DNA of 64,000 nucleotides from Bacillota bacterium (GTDB lineage Bacteria; Bacillota; UBA4882; UBA8346), in assembly GCA_023426245.1 (NCBI GenBank), contig JAFABB010000026.1, positions 31,638-95,637 of the forward strand. Reading direction: 5' to 3'. A program made the translations under genes and the position numbers. The notes beneath the pieces are model-generated. The model searched no databases and had not been told where the DNA came from. It worked only from the letters and a program-made list of their open reading frames with translations. Position 1 is the stretch's first letter. Every line of letters begins with the position of its first letter. Below are positions 8,230 through 16,663 of the stretch, one piece after another.

Positions 8230-10593
8230 TTATCTTAATTTTCTTTTTTTGACCACCGGCGCCAACAAATTTTCAACCGGGGCAAAGTTATCCGTAAGCA
8301 CCAGCCCGTTACATCTCAGGGCAAAATAGTTTAGATTTCGCGGCTCCAGCAATACGCCATCGCCGTAACCGATTGGACCTGAACGCCAGTGTTTTAGGTT
8401 CAAAGGGCGGTCCGATGCCAATAAGATAAAAGTATCGCGAATGTTTTGAATTTGAAGGGGATTGGTGCAAAAAACATCAACATGACGGAAGGCTTTTTTT
8501 AGTGTTAAATAACAAGCTCCCACCATCATCCCGTTATCGTAATTGTCAATCACATTCAATAAATAGGCGCCGCCCGGTTTCAGGTGCGTTTTCAGCAGTT
8601 TGATAAATTCCAAAGTGGTTAGATGCCAGGGTACCGATAAATCATTGAAAGCATCACCGAAAACCAAATCGTATTTCCGGCTGGAGGGCAAATTTTTGAT
8701 GATGCCCCGGGCATCGCCGGTGAAAGTGTGAATGGGCGTGTTTTGGGGCAGGCCTAATGCAAGATGACTGGCGGATACAACAACCGGGTCAAGCTCAGCT
8801 ACGTCAATACGAGCCTTCGGCCAGCGAAAAAGCATCCAACGGGGAAAAGTGTAACTCCCTGCTCCGATAAAGAAGGCGCTGGGATGGTCATTTACTTGTA
8901 AATAACGCTCCGTGATGTTTTGATAAATATGTTCGTATTCATAGCGCAAGGTGGATGGACTTTTTAAGTCAATAAACCCATGAATAAGGCTGTCCAGGGC
9001 AAGCACACGGATATCCCGGGTTGAGCTTTGTTCTTTCCGGTAGACTTTTACATATTGATAATGACTGTCCTTGGCGAATAACAGGTTTTGATCTTCAACA
9101 CGGAGACCTAGGGTTTGGACAAATGTCAAGGCCGGTTTGGGAATCATGTTTGTTTTGGCCGCGGTCATGCCGGATATGCCGATCAACAAAATAATCCATC
9201 CGGTATACATCCAGCGGAACCTGCCAAGCCACCCGCCGATCAGAGCTAAAACAATCGCTAAAGCTAAAACCGTATGAATCGTTCCCCATACGGCAATCAG
9301 CCAAAATCCGGTTAACAAAGTACCGCAAAGGCTGCCTCCAATAGCCCAGGCATTCAAGGCGCCAATCACCGGGGCCGAAAGGGTGGAATTTTTTAAAACC
9401 AACTGATAATTGATGGGTGAGATCGCTCCCAACAAAACGGCGGGGAGTAATATTGACAACAGGGATGCTACTAGGACTTGCCAGGATAATGAACCTTGCG
9501 TCAGCCAGGATGAGGTCCAAAAAAAATGAACAACGATAATGGCGAAGAATACGAAGAATGAAGCGCTCCCAAATAAATAGGGAAGAAATTTCTCCGGATG
9601 AGAATGCTTTGCCAAACGGCCTCCGACAATATAGCCAACCATGATGCCGGTTAAAATCACCCCAATATTTGAAGTCCAAGTATAAAGCGAATTCCCGTAA
9701 TAACGGGATATAAGCCTTCCCCCTAACAATTCAACGCTCATGATGGAAGCTGCGGAGGAAAATGCTATGAAGCAAGAGGCGTATTTCAGGAAAAATGGCT
9801 CAAAACCCCCTTGAGGGGCGGCCTTTTCTCTGCCGGAAGAAAAGGCGGATATAGGGGATAATGGTCGCTCAGGAACACCATGAAGATTTTGGGGCGCTTG
9901 TCCCTGCGGTAATTGTTCCGAAGGTAGAGCATCTTGGTAAAACTTTTTAAAATAAGCGGCGAAAAAGAACACGGCTGCCCATACCATCAAGAAAAATACG
10001 GTAAGAGTCCAAATTTGGATCGAGCCAAGGTGGGCAAGGAATAAAAAACCGGTAAGCATGGTGCCAAGAATACTTCCAAGGGCGCCCCAAGCGAAAATTT
10101 TCCCGACGACAGATCCTGAGGGGGATAAGGGGAAAGATGACAAGGCAAATTCGAGGGTTAAAGGAGTTAAAGCGCCGAATAATATAGAAGGCAAAGCGAA
10201 AAGGATGAAAGTGGTAACCAAAATTTGTAAAGGCCAAGGGAGTCCGGGGATGGGTATCCATAAACCCAGAATCCGGTTAAGAAGTAACGAAAAAATACAG
10301 CTTATCGCGGTAAAAAAAAATAACCAAGACAATAGGAAGGGCTGTTTCCGGTTGGCGATTTTACCGCCCCACAGGCTTCCGAGGCTATTACCCCAAAGGA
10401 TAACTCCAATCACTGCCGCCCAAGTGGAAAGAGAATTGCCAAAATGACTGCCCATCAGCCTGCTGGCATCCAATTCCAAAATCATCAGGGCCATTTGGCT
10501 GCTGAAGGCGGCAAAGGTTGGCAAATGGAAAATGAACCTGGGGAGGATGGTTTTATTGAAATATTGTGATTGGGGTGTAAGATTTTCGGTCAT
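8230..10593 (-). CDS. Fused MFS-like membrane protein / spermidine synthase-like protein
   Basis: A 787-residue fusion. Two blocks of hydrophobic segments (about residues 20-215 and 262-480) are separated by a hydrophilic linker with Pro/Gln (about 216-260). The C-terminal part (about 490-770) is a Rossmann-type aminopropyltransferase/methyltransferase-like domain. The usual GGGDGG nucleotide loop is replaced by GAGSYTFPRW; VAELDP provides the acidic residue, and GDARGI and GDAFND are visible. Fused MFS/spermidine-synthase proteins are common in bacteria but their reaction is mostly unproven, so polyamine synthesis cannot be claimed. The ATG at 10593 has GGAGAAGG upstream. It stands alone and is divergent from the YdbC gene. 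Confidence 0.85.
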   Translation of the reverse strand: MTENLTPQSQYFNKTILPRFIFHLPTFAAFSSQMALMILELDASRLMGSHFGNSLSTWAAVIGVILWGNSLGSLWGGKIANRKQPFLLSWLFFFTAISCIFSLLLNRILGLWIPIPGLPWPLQILVTTFILFALPSILFGALTPLTLEFALSSFPLSPSGSVVGKIFAWGALGSILGTMLTGFLFLAHLGSIQIWTLTVFFLMVWAAVFFFAAYFKKFYQDALPSEQLPQGQAPQNLHGVPERPLSPISAFSSGREKAAPQGGFEPFFLKYASCFIAFSSAASIMSVELLGGRLISRYYGNSLYTWTSNIGVILTGIMVGYIVGGRLAKHSHPEKFLPYLFGSASFFVFFAIIVVHFFWTSSWLTQGSLSWQVLVASLLSILLPAVLLGAISPINYQLVLKNSTLSAPVIGALNAWAIGGSLCGTLLTGFWLIAVWGTIHTVLALAIVLALIGGWLGRFRWMYTGWIILLIGISGMTAAKTNMIPKPALTFVQTLGLRVEDQNLLFAKDSHYQYVKVYRKEQSSTRDIRVLALDSLIHGFIDLKSPSTLRYEYEHIYQNITERYLQVNDHPSAFFIGAGSYTFPRWMLFRWPKARIDVAELDPVVVSASHLALGLPQNTPIHTFTGDARGIIKNLPSSRKYDLVFGDAFNDLSVPWHLTTLEFIKLLKTHLKPGGAYLLNVIDNYDNGMMVGACYLTLKKAFRHVDVFCTNPLQIQNIRDTFILLASDRPLNLKHWRSGPIGYGDGVLLEPRNLNYFALRCNGLVLTDNFAPVENLLAPVVKKRKLR

Positions 10594-10872
10594 GGTCCTT
10601 CTCCATCTTTACAATGAGTATTTGATCAATGAGAATTCAAAGGAAACGTAAATCGGGATTCCCTTATTTAAGGAAAAGCCATATCCAGAATGGTGCTTTT
10701 ATTCGGCCGATAATGTTGATACTATGGATAAGTTTCGAAATCCAAATGGTTTTCCCTTCTTATACCGGGCAAATTTACTCCCAAAGAAACCAGGGCGGCT
10801 TCTTTGGCAGGAATGGGATAAAAATATTGGAATAGGTAGAAGAAGAACGATGTCTAAAGGGGGTGAATCACG

Positions 10873-11112
10873 ATGGCTGAAATTACTTTCACAATTAAAA
10901 AACATCTTTTGGTATTATCAACGGGAATCAAGGGCTGGACCAAAGAAGTGAATATCGTAAGCTGGAATAACCGGAAACCCAAACTGGATATCCGGGAATG
11001 GGATGAAAACCATGAAAAGATGGGGAAAGGGATTACCCTCAACCAGGAGGAAGTGATGGAACTAAAAAAACTCTTCAATGAATTGGACTTTGAGGAATTG
11101 GGTATGGAATAA
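10873..11112 (+). CDS. YdbC-family PC4-like single-strand DNA-binding protein
   Basis: A 79-residue protein matching the YdbC/PC4 family: KGWTKEVNIVSWNNRKPKLDIREW followed by HEKMGKGITL (given here as separate blocks of a near-continuous conserved region, residues about 19-54). The lactococcal YdbC homologue has a PC4-like fold and binds single-stranded nucleic acid. AAAGGGGGTGA lies correctly before the ATG at 10873. It is monocistronic in this window. A role in transcription or DNA maintenance is inferred from the family. Confidence 0.88.
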   Translation: MAEITFTIKKHLLVLSTGIKGWTKEVNIVSWNNRKPKLDIREWDENHEKMGKGITLNQEEVMELKKLFNELDFEELGME

Positions 11113-11274
11113 ATGAGGTTTTACAGTTGCTATCGGTTATTAGCTCCTGACTCCGGCTTTTTTAATTTTCATAAGCATTTGCTTGAGACTGGAATGCCTA
11201 TAACCAATAAGTGTAGCTGATTCGGTTCATCATAAAAATTCCTTAAAAAAAATTTAATTCTGATGAATATAAAA

Positions 11275-11700
11275 CTGCGACATGGGTCATTATATTATCA
11301 GGGATTTGTAGTAGCCGAGGCGCAGATTGATAATGGCTCCGTCATTTACGGCCTAAAGGGTCATTATCAGTCGAGCAACTGATCAGTATGGGTTCACGTT
11401 TTACTCGCGCGAGGGCGCAAGGATCCATATTGGTCTGAGCAAGATTGTACGGGTTGGGCCAACTTATTACGGCAGTCCAAAAGATTGTCGTGGTAGGGAA
11501 ACTTAGGCCGTGCAGTCGAGCCTAGATTGTCATTGGAGCGAAAGGGTTTGTTTGCAGCCGAAAGGTTGCAGGCAGATCACTAAGTTTCCATGGCAGTCGG
11601 TCAAAGGTTATCGTAGTATGTGTAATGGGTGTTTGTAGCCGAAAGGTTGCAGATATCCACGTAACGTGGTGCGGTAGCCAGAGATAAGGTTACTATAAGT
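11275..11700 (+). ncRNA. Candidate large structured non-coding RNA
   Basis: About 425 bases without a credible reading frame but packed with complementary arms. Two stems capped by GAAA tetraloops occur: TGCAGCC-GAAA-GGTTGCA (about 11553-11570) and TGTAGCC-GAAA-GGTTGCA (about 11634-11651). Other stems are TGATAATG/CATTATCA (11328-11368) enclosing CCGT/ACGG, CCACG/CGTGG (about 11657-11669), GTAGCC/GGTTAC near the 3' end, and ACGGC/GCCGT (about 11470-11511). The last 160 bases consist of two units about 80 bases long that align (GCAGTCG ... GGGT ... GTTTG-AGCCGAAAGGTTGCAG). The plus strand is favoured because only it gives GNRA loops. I checked by eye for the RNase P, tmRNA, SRP, 6S and c-di-GMP riboswitch cores and did not find them. 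Confidence 0.45.
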
Positions 11701-11780
11701 TCCTTTTATTATTTTTGTTATCCGAATCCTCTCTTCGTAAATTTCTGATTTTTCACCTCGTTTACCTTTGAAAAAAACCC

Positions 11781-11807
11781 TATAGAAAATTTAGAAAAAA
11801 CCGATGG
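11781..11807 (+). promoter_or_regulatory. Sigma-D (sigma-28)-like promoter of the chemotaxis receptor
   Basis: TATA, 15 bases, then ACCGATGG resembles the flagellar/chemotaxis sigma consensus TAAA-N15-GCCGATAA, with the CCGAT core intact. It ends about 40 bases before the receptor start codon. It would place the receptor transcript downstream of the structured segment. Confidence 0.5.
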
Positions 11808-11848
11808 TATTCTTAGGTTTATAAAATGAATGGGGAGCCTGATTCAAA

Positions 11849-13585
11849 TTGAATACCAAAAAAGCTAAAAAAAATTCGAATTTACGAACGAAATTCTTAA
11901 TTCTTGTGTTCTTAGGAATTATCATCCCAACCTGCTTTATTTTTGGTGGCTCTTTGTTAGTAATGGTTCAATTCAATGAAGATGCAAAAGTCGAAGCCCA
12001 AACACAGGCCATGAAAGAGGCTGGGGAAAGATTAAAGCAGGTAGTCCAATCTGTAGTGACTTCGGCGGAAGCTTTTTATAATGATAAAGCGGTAACCTTA
12101 CCTGAAGATGAAATATTAACAAGTATTCAAAATCAAATTCGGTCTTCCCAATATGGAAAATCTGGCGATTTTTTTATTTATCAGTATGATGGAACCTGTT
12201 TGGTCAATTCCAAAGAAGCTTCAGCGGAAGGGCAAAATTTTTGGGATTTGAGAGATCAAAATGGTCAAAAATTAATCCAAAAATATATCAGAGCGGCTAA
12301 AAAGGGTGGGGATATTATTCCTTTTGTTTGGTCCAATCCCCAGACCCATCAATTGGAAAACAAGCTTTCTTATGTAATGCCGATTCAACTTGGAAATTTG
12401 GAATTTGCCGTTGGAACGACGACCTCTTCCCCGCCGTTGAAAACCGCCACCCCCAAAATCGATTCAAAAACCCAAATCATGATAGCGATTATGGTGATGT
12501 GTTGCATTATTTTATTGATTGTTATTCTCGTTTTAATCCGTCACCAATTTTCAAAAACCATTTCCAATCCTTTGAATAATCTGGTGAAGCTTGCTAAAAA
12601 TATGTCGGATGGTGATTTTAGCGGAGTTGTACCGGATCACATGGAAAATGAACTGGGTGAAATGGCTAAGGAACTAGAGATCCTGGGGCGTAATTTATCC
12701 AATTTATTAACTCAGTTATCCGATATGGCCGGCCGGGTCAGCAGTGCTTCCAAAGAGATTGCCTCCGATAACCAAGATTTATCCAAACGGACCCAAGAAC
12801 AAGCAGCCACATTGGAACAAATCGCGGCTACGATAGAAGAAGTTAATTCTTCCGTCATGCAAGCCTCGATAAACTCAGGACAAGCGCAGGAACTTTCAAA
12901 ATCAACTCTGGATACAGTTAAAGCCGGCGAAAAAACGATCCAGGAAACACATGTTGCAATGCAACAAATTTCTTCCAGCAGCCGGCAAATTGTTGAAATC
13001 ATCAAAGTTGTAAATGATATTGCTTTCCAGACCAATTTGCTTGCTCTAAATGCTGCTGTGGAGGCAGCCCGGGCAGGGGAACAAGGACGAGGGTTTGCTG
13101 TAGTGGCCGCGGAAGTGAGAAATTTAGCCCGGCGGGTCGGCGAGTCTTCCAAGGAAATTGAACAATTAATTAAGGAAGATGTTAAACGGGTTGAGCGCGG
13201 GAGTTCCTTAGCTGAACAATCAGCAGAAATGTTACAGCAGATTGTAATGAATACCAAACGAACCTCGGATGTAATTGCGGAAGTGGCTGCCACAATGAAG
13301 GAACAAACAGCAGCGGCCCAACAAATACAAACCTCTGTGGAACAATTAAATCATGTGACTCAGCAAAACGCAGAAATGGTGGAAGAAATGGCTACGGCTA
13401 ATCTTCAGTTAAATGGCGAAGCAACCACACTCAATGAATTGGTAAGTAATTTTAAGATCAATAAAAAGGCCGGTCTGAACGGTTCAAAGCCGTTTGCTAA
13501 GCCGGTACCGGCGGATAGGAATGAAAAAAAGCCAAGCCCGGTGAAAAAAGATGATTTCTTGGGAGATGAGTGGGAGAAATTTTAG
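11849..13585 (+). CDS. Methyl-accepting chemotaxis protein with extracellular Cache-type sensor
   Basis: A 578-residue receptor: membrane helix 1 (about 17-40), a periplasmic/extracellular single-Cache-like sensor (about 45-200, with the GKSGDFFIYQYDG and SYVMPI patterns), helix 2 (about 207-230), HAMP (about 232-285) and a long coiled-coil signalling domain. The signalling tip LALNAAVEAARAGEQGRGF and AVVAAEVRNLARR is intact, so it should couple to CheA/CheW. The last residues, DEWEKF, resemble the W-x-x-F docking tail (NWETF type) for CheR/CheB. The TTG start at 11849 has GGGGAG 11 bases upstream. Ligand is unknown. Confidence 0.95.
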   Translation: MNTKKAKKNSNLRTKFLILVFLGIIIPTCFIFGGSLLVMVQFNEDAKVEAQTQAMKEAGERLKQVVQSVVTSAEAFYNDKAVTLPEDEILTSIQNQIRSSQYGKSGDFFIYQYDGTCLVNSKEASAEGQNFWDLRDQNGQKLIQKYIRAAKKGGDIIPFVWSNPQTHQLENKLSYVMPIQLGNLEFAVGTTTSSPPLKTATPKIDSKTQIMIAIMVMCCIILLIVILVLIRHQFSKTISNPLNNLVKLAKNMSDGDFSGVVPDHMENELGEMAKELEILGRNLSNLLTQLSDMAGRVSSASKEIASDNQDLSKRTQEQAATLEQIAATIEEVNSSVMQASINSGQAQELSKSTLDTVKAGEKTIQETHVAMQQISSSSRQIVEIIKVVNDIAFQTNLLALNAAVEAARAGEQGRGFAVVAAEVRNLARRVGESSKEIEQLIKEDVKRVERGSSLAEQSAEMLQQIVMNTKRTSDVIAEVAATMKEQTAAAQQIQTSVEQLNHVTQQNAEMVEEMATANLQLNGEATTLNELVSNFKINKKAGLNGSKPFAKPVPADRNEKKPSPVKKDDFLGDEWEKF

Positions 13586-13718
13586 GGCTTGAAAAGAAAA
13601 TTTGGGATTCTTGGTTTTTTCATAATGAAATGGCAGGATTTTGAAACCGGGTGTCAAATATTATCGTGAAAAAGGCCTGAAATTCGGACTGTTTCATACA
13701 GGGAAGGAGGACTTGTTC

Positions 13719-14159
13719 ATGAATTTTCTTGCAAAAAATAGTTGGCTGAATTTCGTTATGGGGTTAACCGGATTTTATTTTGTATTTTCGATCATGCAAA
13801 TGATCATGGGTAAGTTTGGTGTGAAGATGGTGATTGTAACACAGGGAACAGCCAATCTGAACAGCGGTTTTTATTGGATGATTTCCTATGCAGTTGCTTT
13901 GGTTGTGGTTCTTTTTGCAATCATCCTATTTTGCAAGCCGAGAGTGCCGTTTTTTGTTTTCCTGGGTGTTTTGTTCGGTGGGGCTATCGCTTTATATCAT
14001 CCGCTTTTATATACCATCTTGAATCTTGATAAGGATGTGCGGAAGGCCGGGTTGGTGGCTTTGTACAAATTATTGCCTCATCTGGTGGTGCTGGTCGGAT
14101 CCTTGATTGGAATGTACGTGGCTTGGCTTAGCAATAAAATGTCGGATGCTACCGAGTAA
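13719..14159 (+). CDS. Small integral membrane protein, unknown function
   Basis: A 146-residue hydrophobic protein with four likely membrane helices (about 8-32, 50-75, 80-102 and 112-140). The ATG at 13719 has GGAGG ten bases upstream; a longer frame from 13641 has no such site. It follows the chemotaxis receptor by 133 bases and ends in a terminator, so it may share the receptor transcript or be separate. I recognise no family motif. Confidence 0.65.
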   Translation: MNFLAKNSWLNFVMGLTGFYFVFSIMQMIMGKFGVKMVIVTQGTANLNSGFYWMISYAVALVVVLFAIILFCKPRVPFFVFLGVLFGGAIALYHPLLYTILNLDKDVRKAGLVALYKLLPHLVVLVGSLIGMYVAWLSNKMSDATE

Positions 14160-14175
14160 AATATTTCTAAATGCA

Positions 14176-14217
14176 GGGGTTGTCTCTAAAGCAAAAGGAG
14201 ACAGCCCTTTTTCTTTT
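14176..14217 (+). terminator. Intrinsic terminator
   Basis: GGTTGTCTC and GAGACAGCC arms with an A-rich loop, followed by TTTTTCTTTT, directly after the small membrane-protein gene. Confidence 0.75.
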
Positions 14218-14221
14218 CTGA

Positions 14222-14540
14222 AAAGAAACCTCTGTAAGTGATTTAAAGACAGCAAAGGCCGACGGCAAACTTACCAGGGATGAGGCAGTACGGATTAAAC
14301 ACAAAGCGATGGAAATGGTTTTGAAAAAATTGAAGGGCGATAAGATAAAGATTCTTCGGTCCAATATGGGGCCCATTTTCGATTGGCTGGGAACAAAGAT
14401 TGAGGCTGCGGTATATAGGCCATAAGATCAAAGAAAATGGAACGGTATCCATCGAGAAAATCCTGGATTGGTTAAAGCCAGGTAAGATTGGTCTTTATTA
14501 TCAAGGCTTGGGTTGGCCTTTTTTGTATGGGACGGTAATG
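14222..14540 (+). pseudogene. Probable gene remnant, origin unknown
   Basis: After a stop at 14219, an open frame of about 67 codons runs to 14424 without any ATG, GTG or TTG near its beginning, yet it reads like protein (DLKTAKADGKLTRDEAV, then MGPIFDWLGTKIEAAVY). A second frame (from about 14409) continues with protein-like text (HKIKENGTVSIEKILDWLK), as if a single frameshift had split one C-terminal region. No ribosome binding site is present. I do not recognise the family; the composition loosely recalls phage holin-associated proteins. A weak hairpin with T tract (AAGGC/GCCTT, about 14503-14523) ends the segment. Confidence 0.4.
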
Positions 14541-14613
14541 CCGAAAACGGATAATTTCCAGGTTAAACTGCCCCTTTTTTTATTGCAAAGGCAGGATTAA
14601 TGCGTTAGCATAC

Positions 14614-14627
14614 CGAACAGATATTCG
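14614..14627 (+). promoter_or_regulatory. LexA (SOS) box of uvrB
   Basis: CGAACAGATATTCG differs at one position from the Bacillus-type consensus CGAAC-N4-GTTCG. It abuts the uvrB promoter, where LexA binding would block RNA polymerase until DNA damage. Confidence 0.75.
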
Positions 14628-14628
14628 G

Positions 14629-14656
14629 TTGAACCGATTCGATAAAACGTTATAAT
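14629..14656 (+). promoter_or_regulatory. uvrB promoter
   Basis: TTGAAC (14629-14634), 16-base spacer, TATAAT (14651-14656), about 20 bases before the start codon and immediately after the LexA box. Confidence 0.75.
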
Positions 14657-14674
14657 GATGAAGAGGTGTATTCA

Positions 14675-16663
14675 TTGATTAATAAAAAATTTGTGGTTCA
14701 TTCCGAATATCAACCCAGTGGGGATCAGCCCCAGGCTATAGCCGGACTTGCTCAAGGAGTCCGGGAAGGATGCCGGGATCAGATCTTACTGGGGGTTACC
14801 GGCTCCGGAAAGACTTTTACCATGGCCAAGGTAGTCGAAGAGTTGCAAATGCCGACCTTGGTTCTGGCCCATAATAAGACGTTGGCGGCCCAGTTATATA
14901 GCGAGTTCAAGGAGTTTTTTCCGGAAAATGCAGTAGAATATTTCGTAAGTTATTACGATTATTATCAACCGGAGGCTTATGTGCCCCAGTCGGATTTATA
15001 TATCGAAAAAGACTCCAGCCGAAATGATGAAATCGACCGTTTGCGGCATGCGGCGACTTCTTCATTGCTGCAACGAAAAGATGTGATTATCGTTGCCAGC
15101 GTTTCCTGCATTTACGGCTTAGGTGATCCGGAAGATTATGAAGCAATGACGCTTTCACTGAAATCGGGGGAATTTAAGGATAGGAATCAAATCCTCCGCC
15201 GTTTGGTGGGGATTCAATACAGCCGGAACGATACCGGCTTCAGCCGCGGTACTTTCCGGGTCCGGGGCGATGTTATTGAAATCATTCCGGTTTATGGGGA
15301 AAACATCATCCGGATCGAACTGTTTGGTGACGAAGTCGAGAAGATCATTGAAATTGACCCGATTACCGGCGAAGTATTGCAAAATTTGACGGAATTGATG
15401 ATTTATCCGGCCACCCATTATATCACTTCCGAAGAGAAAATGAAGCGGGCCGTAAAGACGATTGAGGAAGAATTGGAGGAGCGGATTCGCTATTTCCGGG
15501 ATAAGGACATGCTGATCGAAGCCCAACGGATCGAACAACGGACTCGCTTTGATCTGGAGATGATGGACGAAGTGAATTTTTGCCAGGGTATTGAAAATTA
15601 TTCCCGTCATTTAACCGGAAGGTCGCCGGGAGATGCCCCGGCCACTCTGATAGATTACTTTCCAAAGAATTTTTTGTTATTTATCGATGAATCCCATGTC
15701 AGTGTCCCTCAAGTAGGGGCCATGTACGCCGGAGACCGGTCCCGAAAAGAGACTCTGGTTCAATATGGGTTTCGATTGCCGTCGGCCCTTGATAACCGGC
15801 CGCTGAAGTTTAATGAGTTTGAGGAACGAATCAATCAGGTGGTTTATGTTTCAGCGACGCCGGGGCCGTATGAAACCAAACGCACCGACCGGATTGTAGA
15901 GCAGATTATCCGGCCTACCGGCCTGGTGGATCCGGAGATAACGGTTCGGCCGGTAAAAGGGCAAATCGATGATTTATTGGAGGAAATCCGGGTCCGGGCG
16001 GATCGCAATGAACGGGTGCTAGTCACGACGCTTACCAAGAAAATGGCTGAGGACTTGACGGAATATCTCGAAGGACTGGCCATTCGAGTCCGTTATCTCC
16101 ACTCGGAAGTAAATACTTTAGACCGGGTGGCCATTTTACGTGACCTAAGGCTGGGCAAATTCGACGTCCTCGTAGGAATCAATTTGCTCAGGGAAGGCTT
16201 GGATTTACCGGAAGTTACTCTGGTGGCCATTTTGGATGCGGATAAAGAAGGATTTCTCCGTTCAACGACCTCTTTGGTTCAGACCATTGGTCGGGCGGCC
16301 CGGAATGTTGACGGCCGGGTGATAATGTATGCCGACCGGATTACCGATTCGATGCGGGAAGCCATTGGCGAAACCAACCGGCGTCGTGAGAAACAATTGG
16401 CATACAACCGGGAAAACAATATTACGCCGGAGACCATTAAAAAGGCTGTCCGGGATTTGATTATGGCGGAGCAAGCGGCGGAAGATAAAGTAGAGTATGA
16501 GATGCAGAAGAAGCCGAACTTGTCTCAAGCTGAAATTAAAGGAAAGATTGGGGAATTGGAAAAAGAAATGTTAAAAGCCGCTGCCGACTTGGCCTTCGAA
16601 CGAGCGGCGGAACTCCGGGATGAGATGCGCGGGTGGGAGAAGTTGGTTAAGGAAGATCGGTAG
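14675..16663 (+). CDS. uvrB: Excinuclease ABC subunit B
   Basis: UvrB, 662 residues, the damage-verifying helicase-like subunit of nucleotide excision repair. Visible are the start block FVVHSEYQPSGDQPQAI, Walker A GVTGSGKTFTMAKV, the damage-probing beta-hairpin region YYDYYQPEAYVPQSDLYIEK, helicase motif VI QTIGRAARN and the C-terminal UVR coiled coil (about 620-655) that contacts UvrC. I prefer TTG 14675 as start, since AGAGGTG lies six bases upstream; a GTG at 14666 would be inside that site. The gene has its own LexA-controlled promoter. uvrA is not adjacent but 12 kb downstream. Its 3' end overlaps the convergent FAD-oxidoreductase gene by 17 bases. Confidence 0.98.
   Translation: MINKKFVVHSEYQPSGDQPQAIAGLAQGVREGCRDQILLGVTGSGKTFTMAKVVEELQMPTLVLAHNKTLAAQLYSEFKEFFPENAVEYFVSYYDYYQPEAYVPQSDLYIEKDSSRNDEIDRLRHAATSSLLQRKDVIIVASVSCIYGLGDPEDYEAMTLSLKSGEFKDRNQILRRLVGIQYSRNDTGFSRGTFRVRGDVIEIIPVYGENIIRIELFGDEVEKIIEIDPITGEVLQNLTELMIYPATHYITSEEKMKRAVKTIEEELEERIRYFRDKDMLIEAQRIEQRTRFDLEMMDEVNFCQGIENYSRHLTGRSPGDAPATLIDYFPKNFLLFIDESHVSVPQVGAMYAGDRSRKETLVQYGFRLPSALDNRPLKFNEFEERINQVVYVSATPGPYETKRTDRIVEQIIRPTGLVDPEITVRPVKGQIDDLLEEIRVRADRNERVLVTTLTKKMAEDLTEYLEGLAIRVRYLHSEVNTLDRVAILRDLRLGKFDVLVGINLLREGLDLPEVTLVAILDADKEGFLRSTTSLVQTIGRAARNVDGRVIMYADRITDSMREAIGETNRRREKQLAYNRENNITPETIKKAVRDLIMAEQAAEDKVEYEMQKKPNLSQAEIKGKIGELEKEMLKAAADLAFERAAELRDEMRGWEKLVKEDR

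Noticed and set aside
10629..10951. Short overlapping frames upstream of the YdbC gene
   Set aside because: Lack binding sites and overlap the region needed for divergent promoters; the YdbC frame has an excellent start and family match.
11500..11690. Two spaced repeats as a CRISPR array
   Set aside because: Only two imperfect long units, each containing its own hairpin, without uniform repeats and unique spacers.
11275..11700. Structured segment as RNase P RNA, tmRNA or tandem c-di-GMP riboswitch
   Set aside because: Size or position fits each partly, but the conserved cores (GAGGAAAGTCC, tmRNA tRNA-like ends, GGTAG-type GEMM core) were not found.
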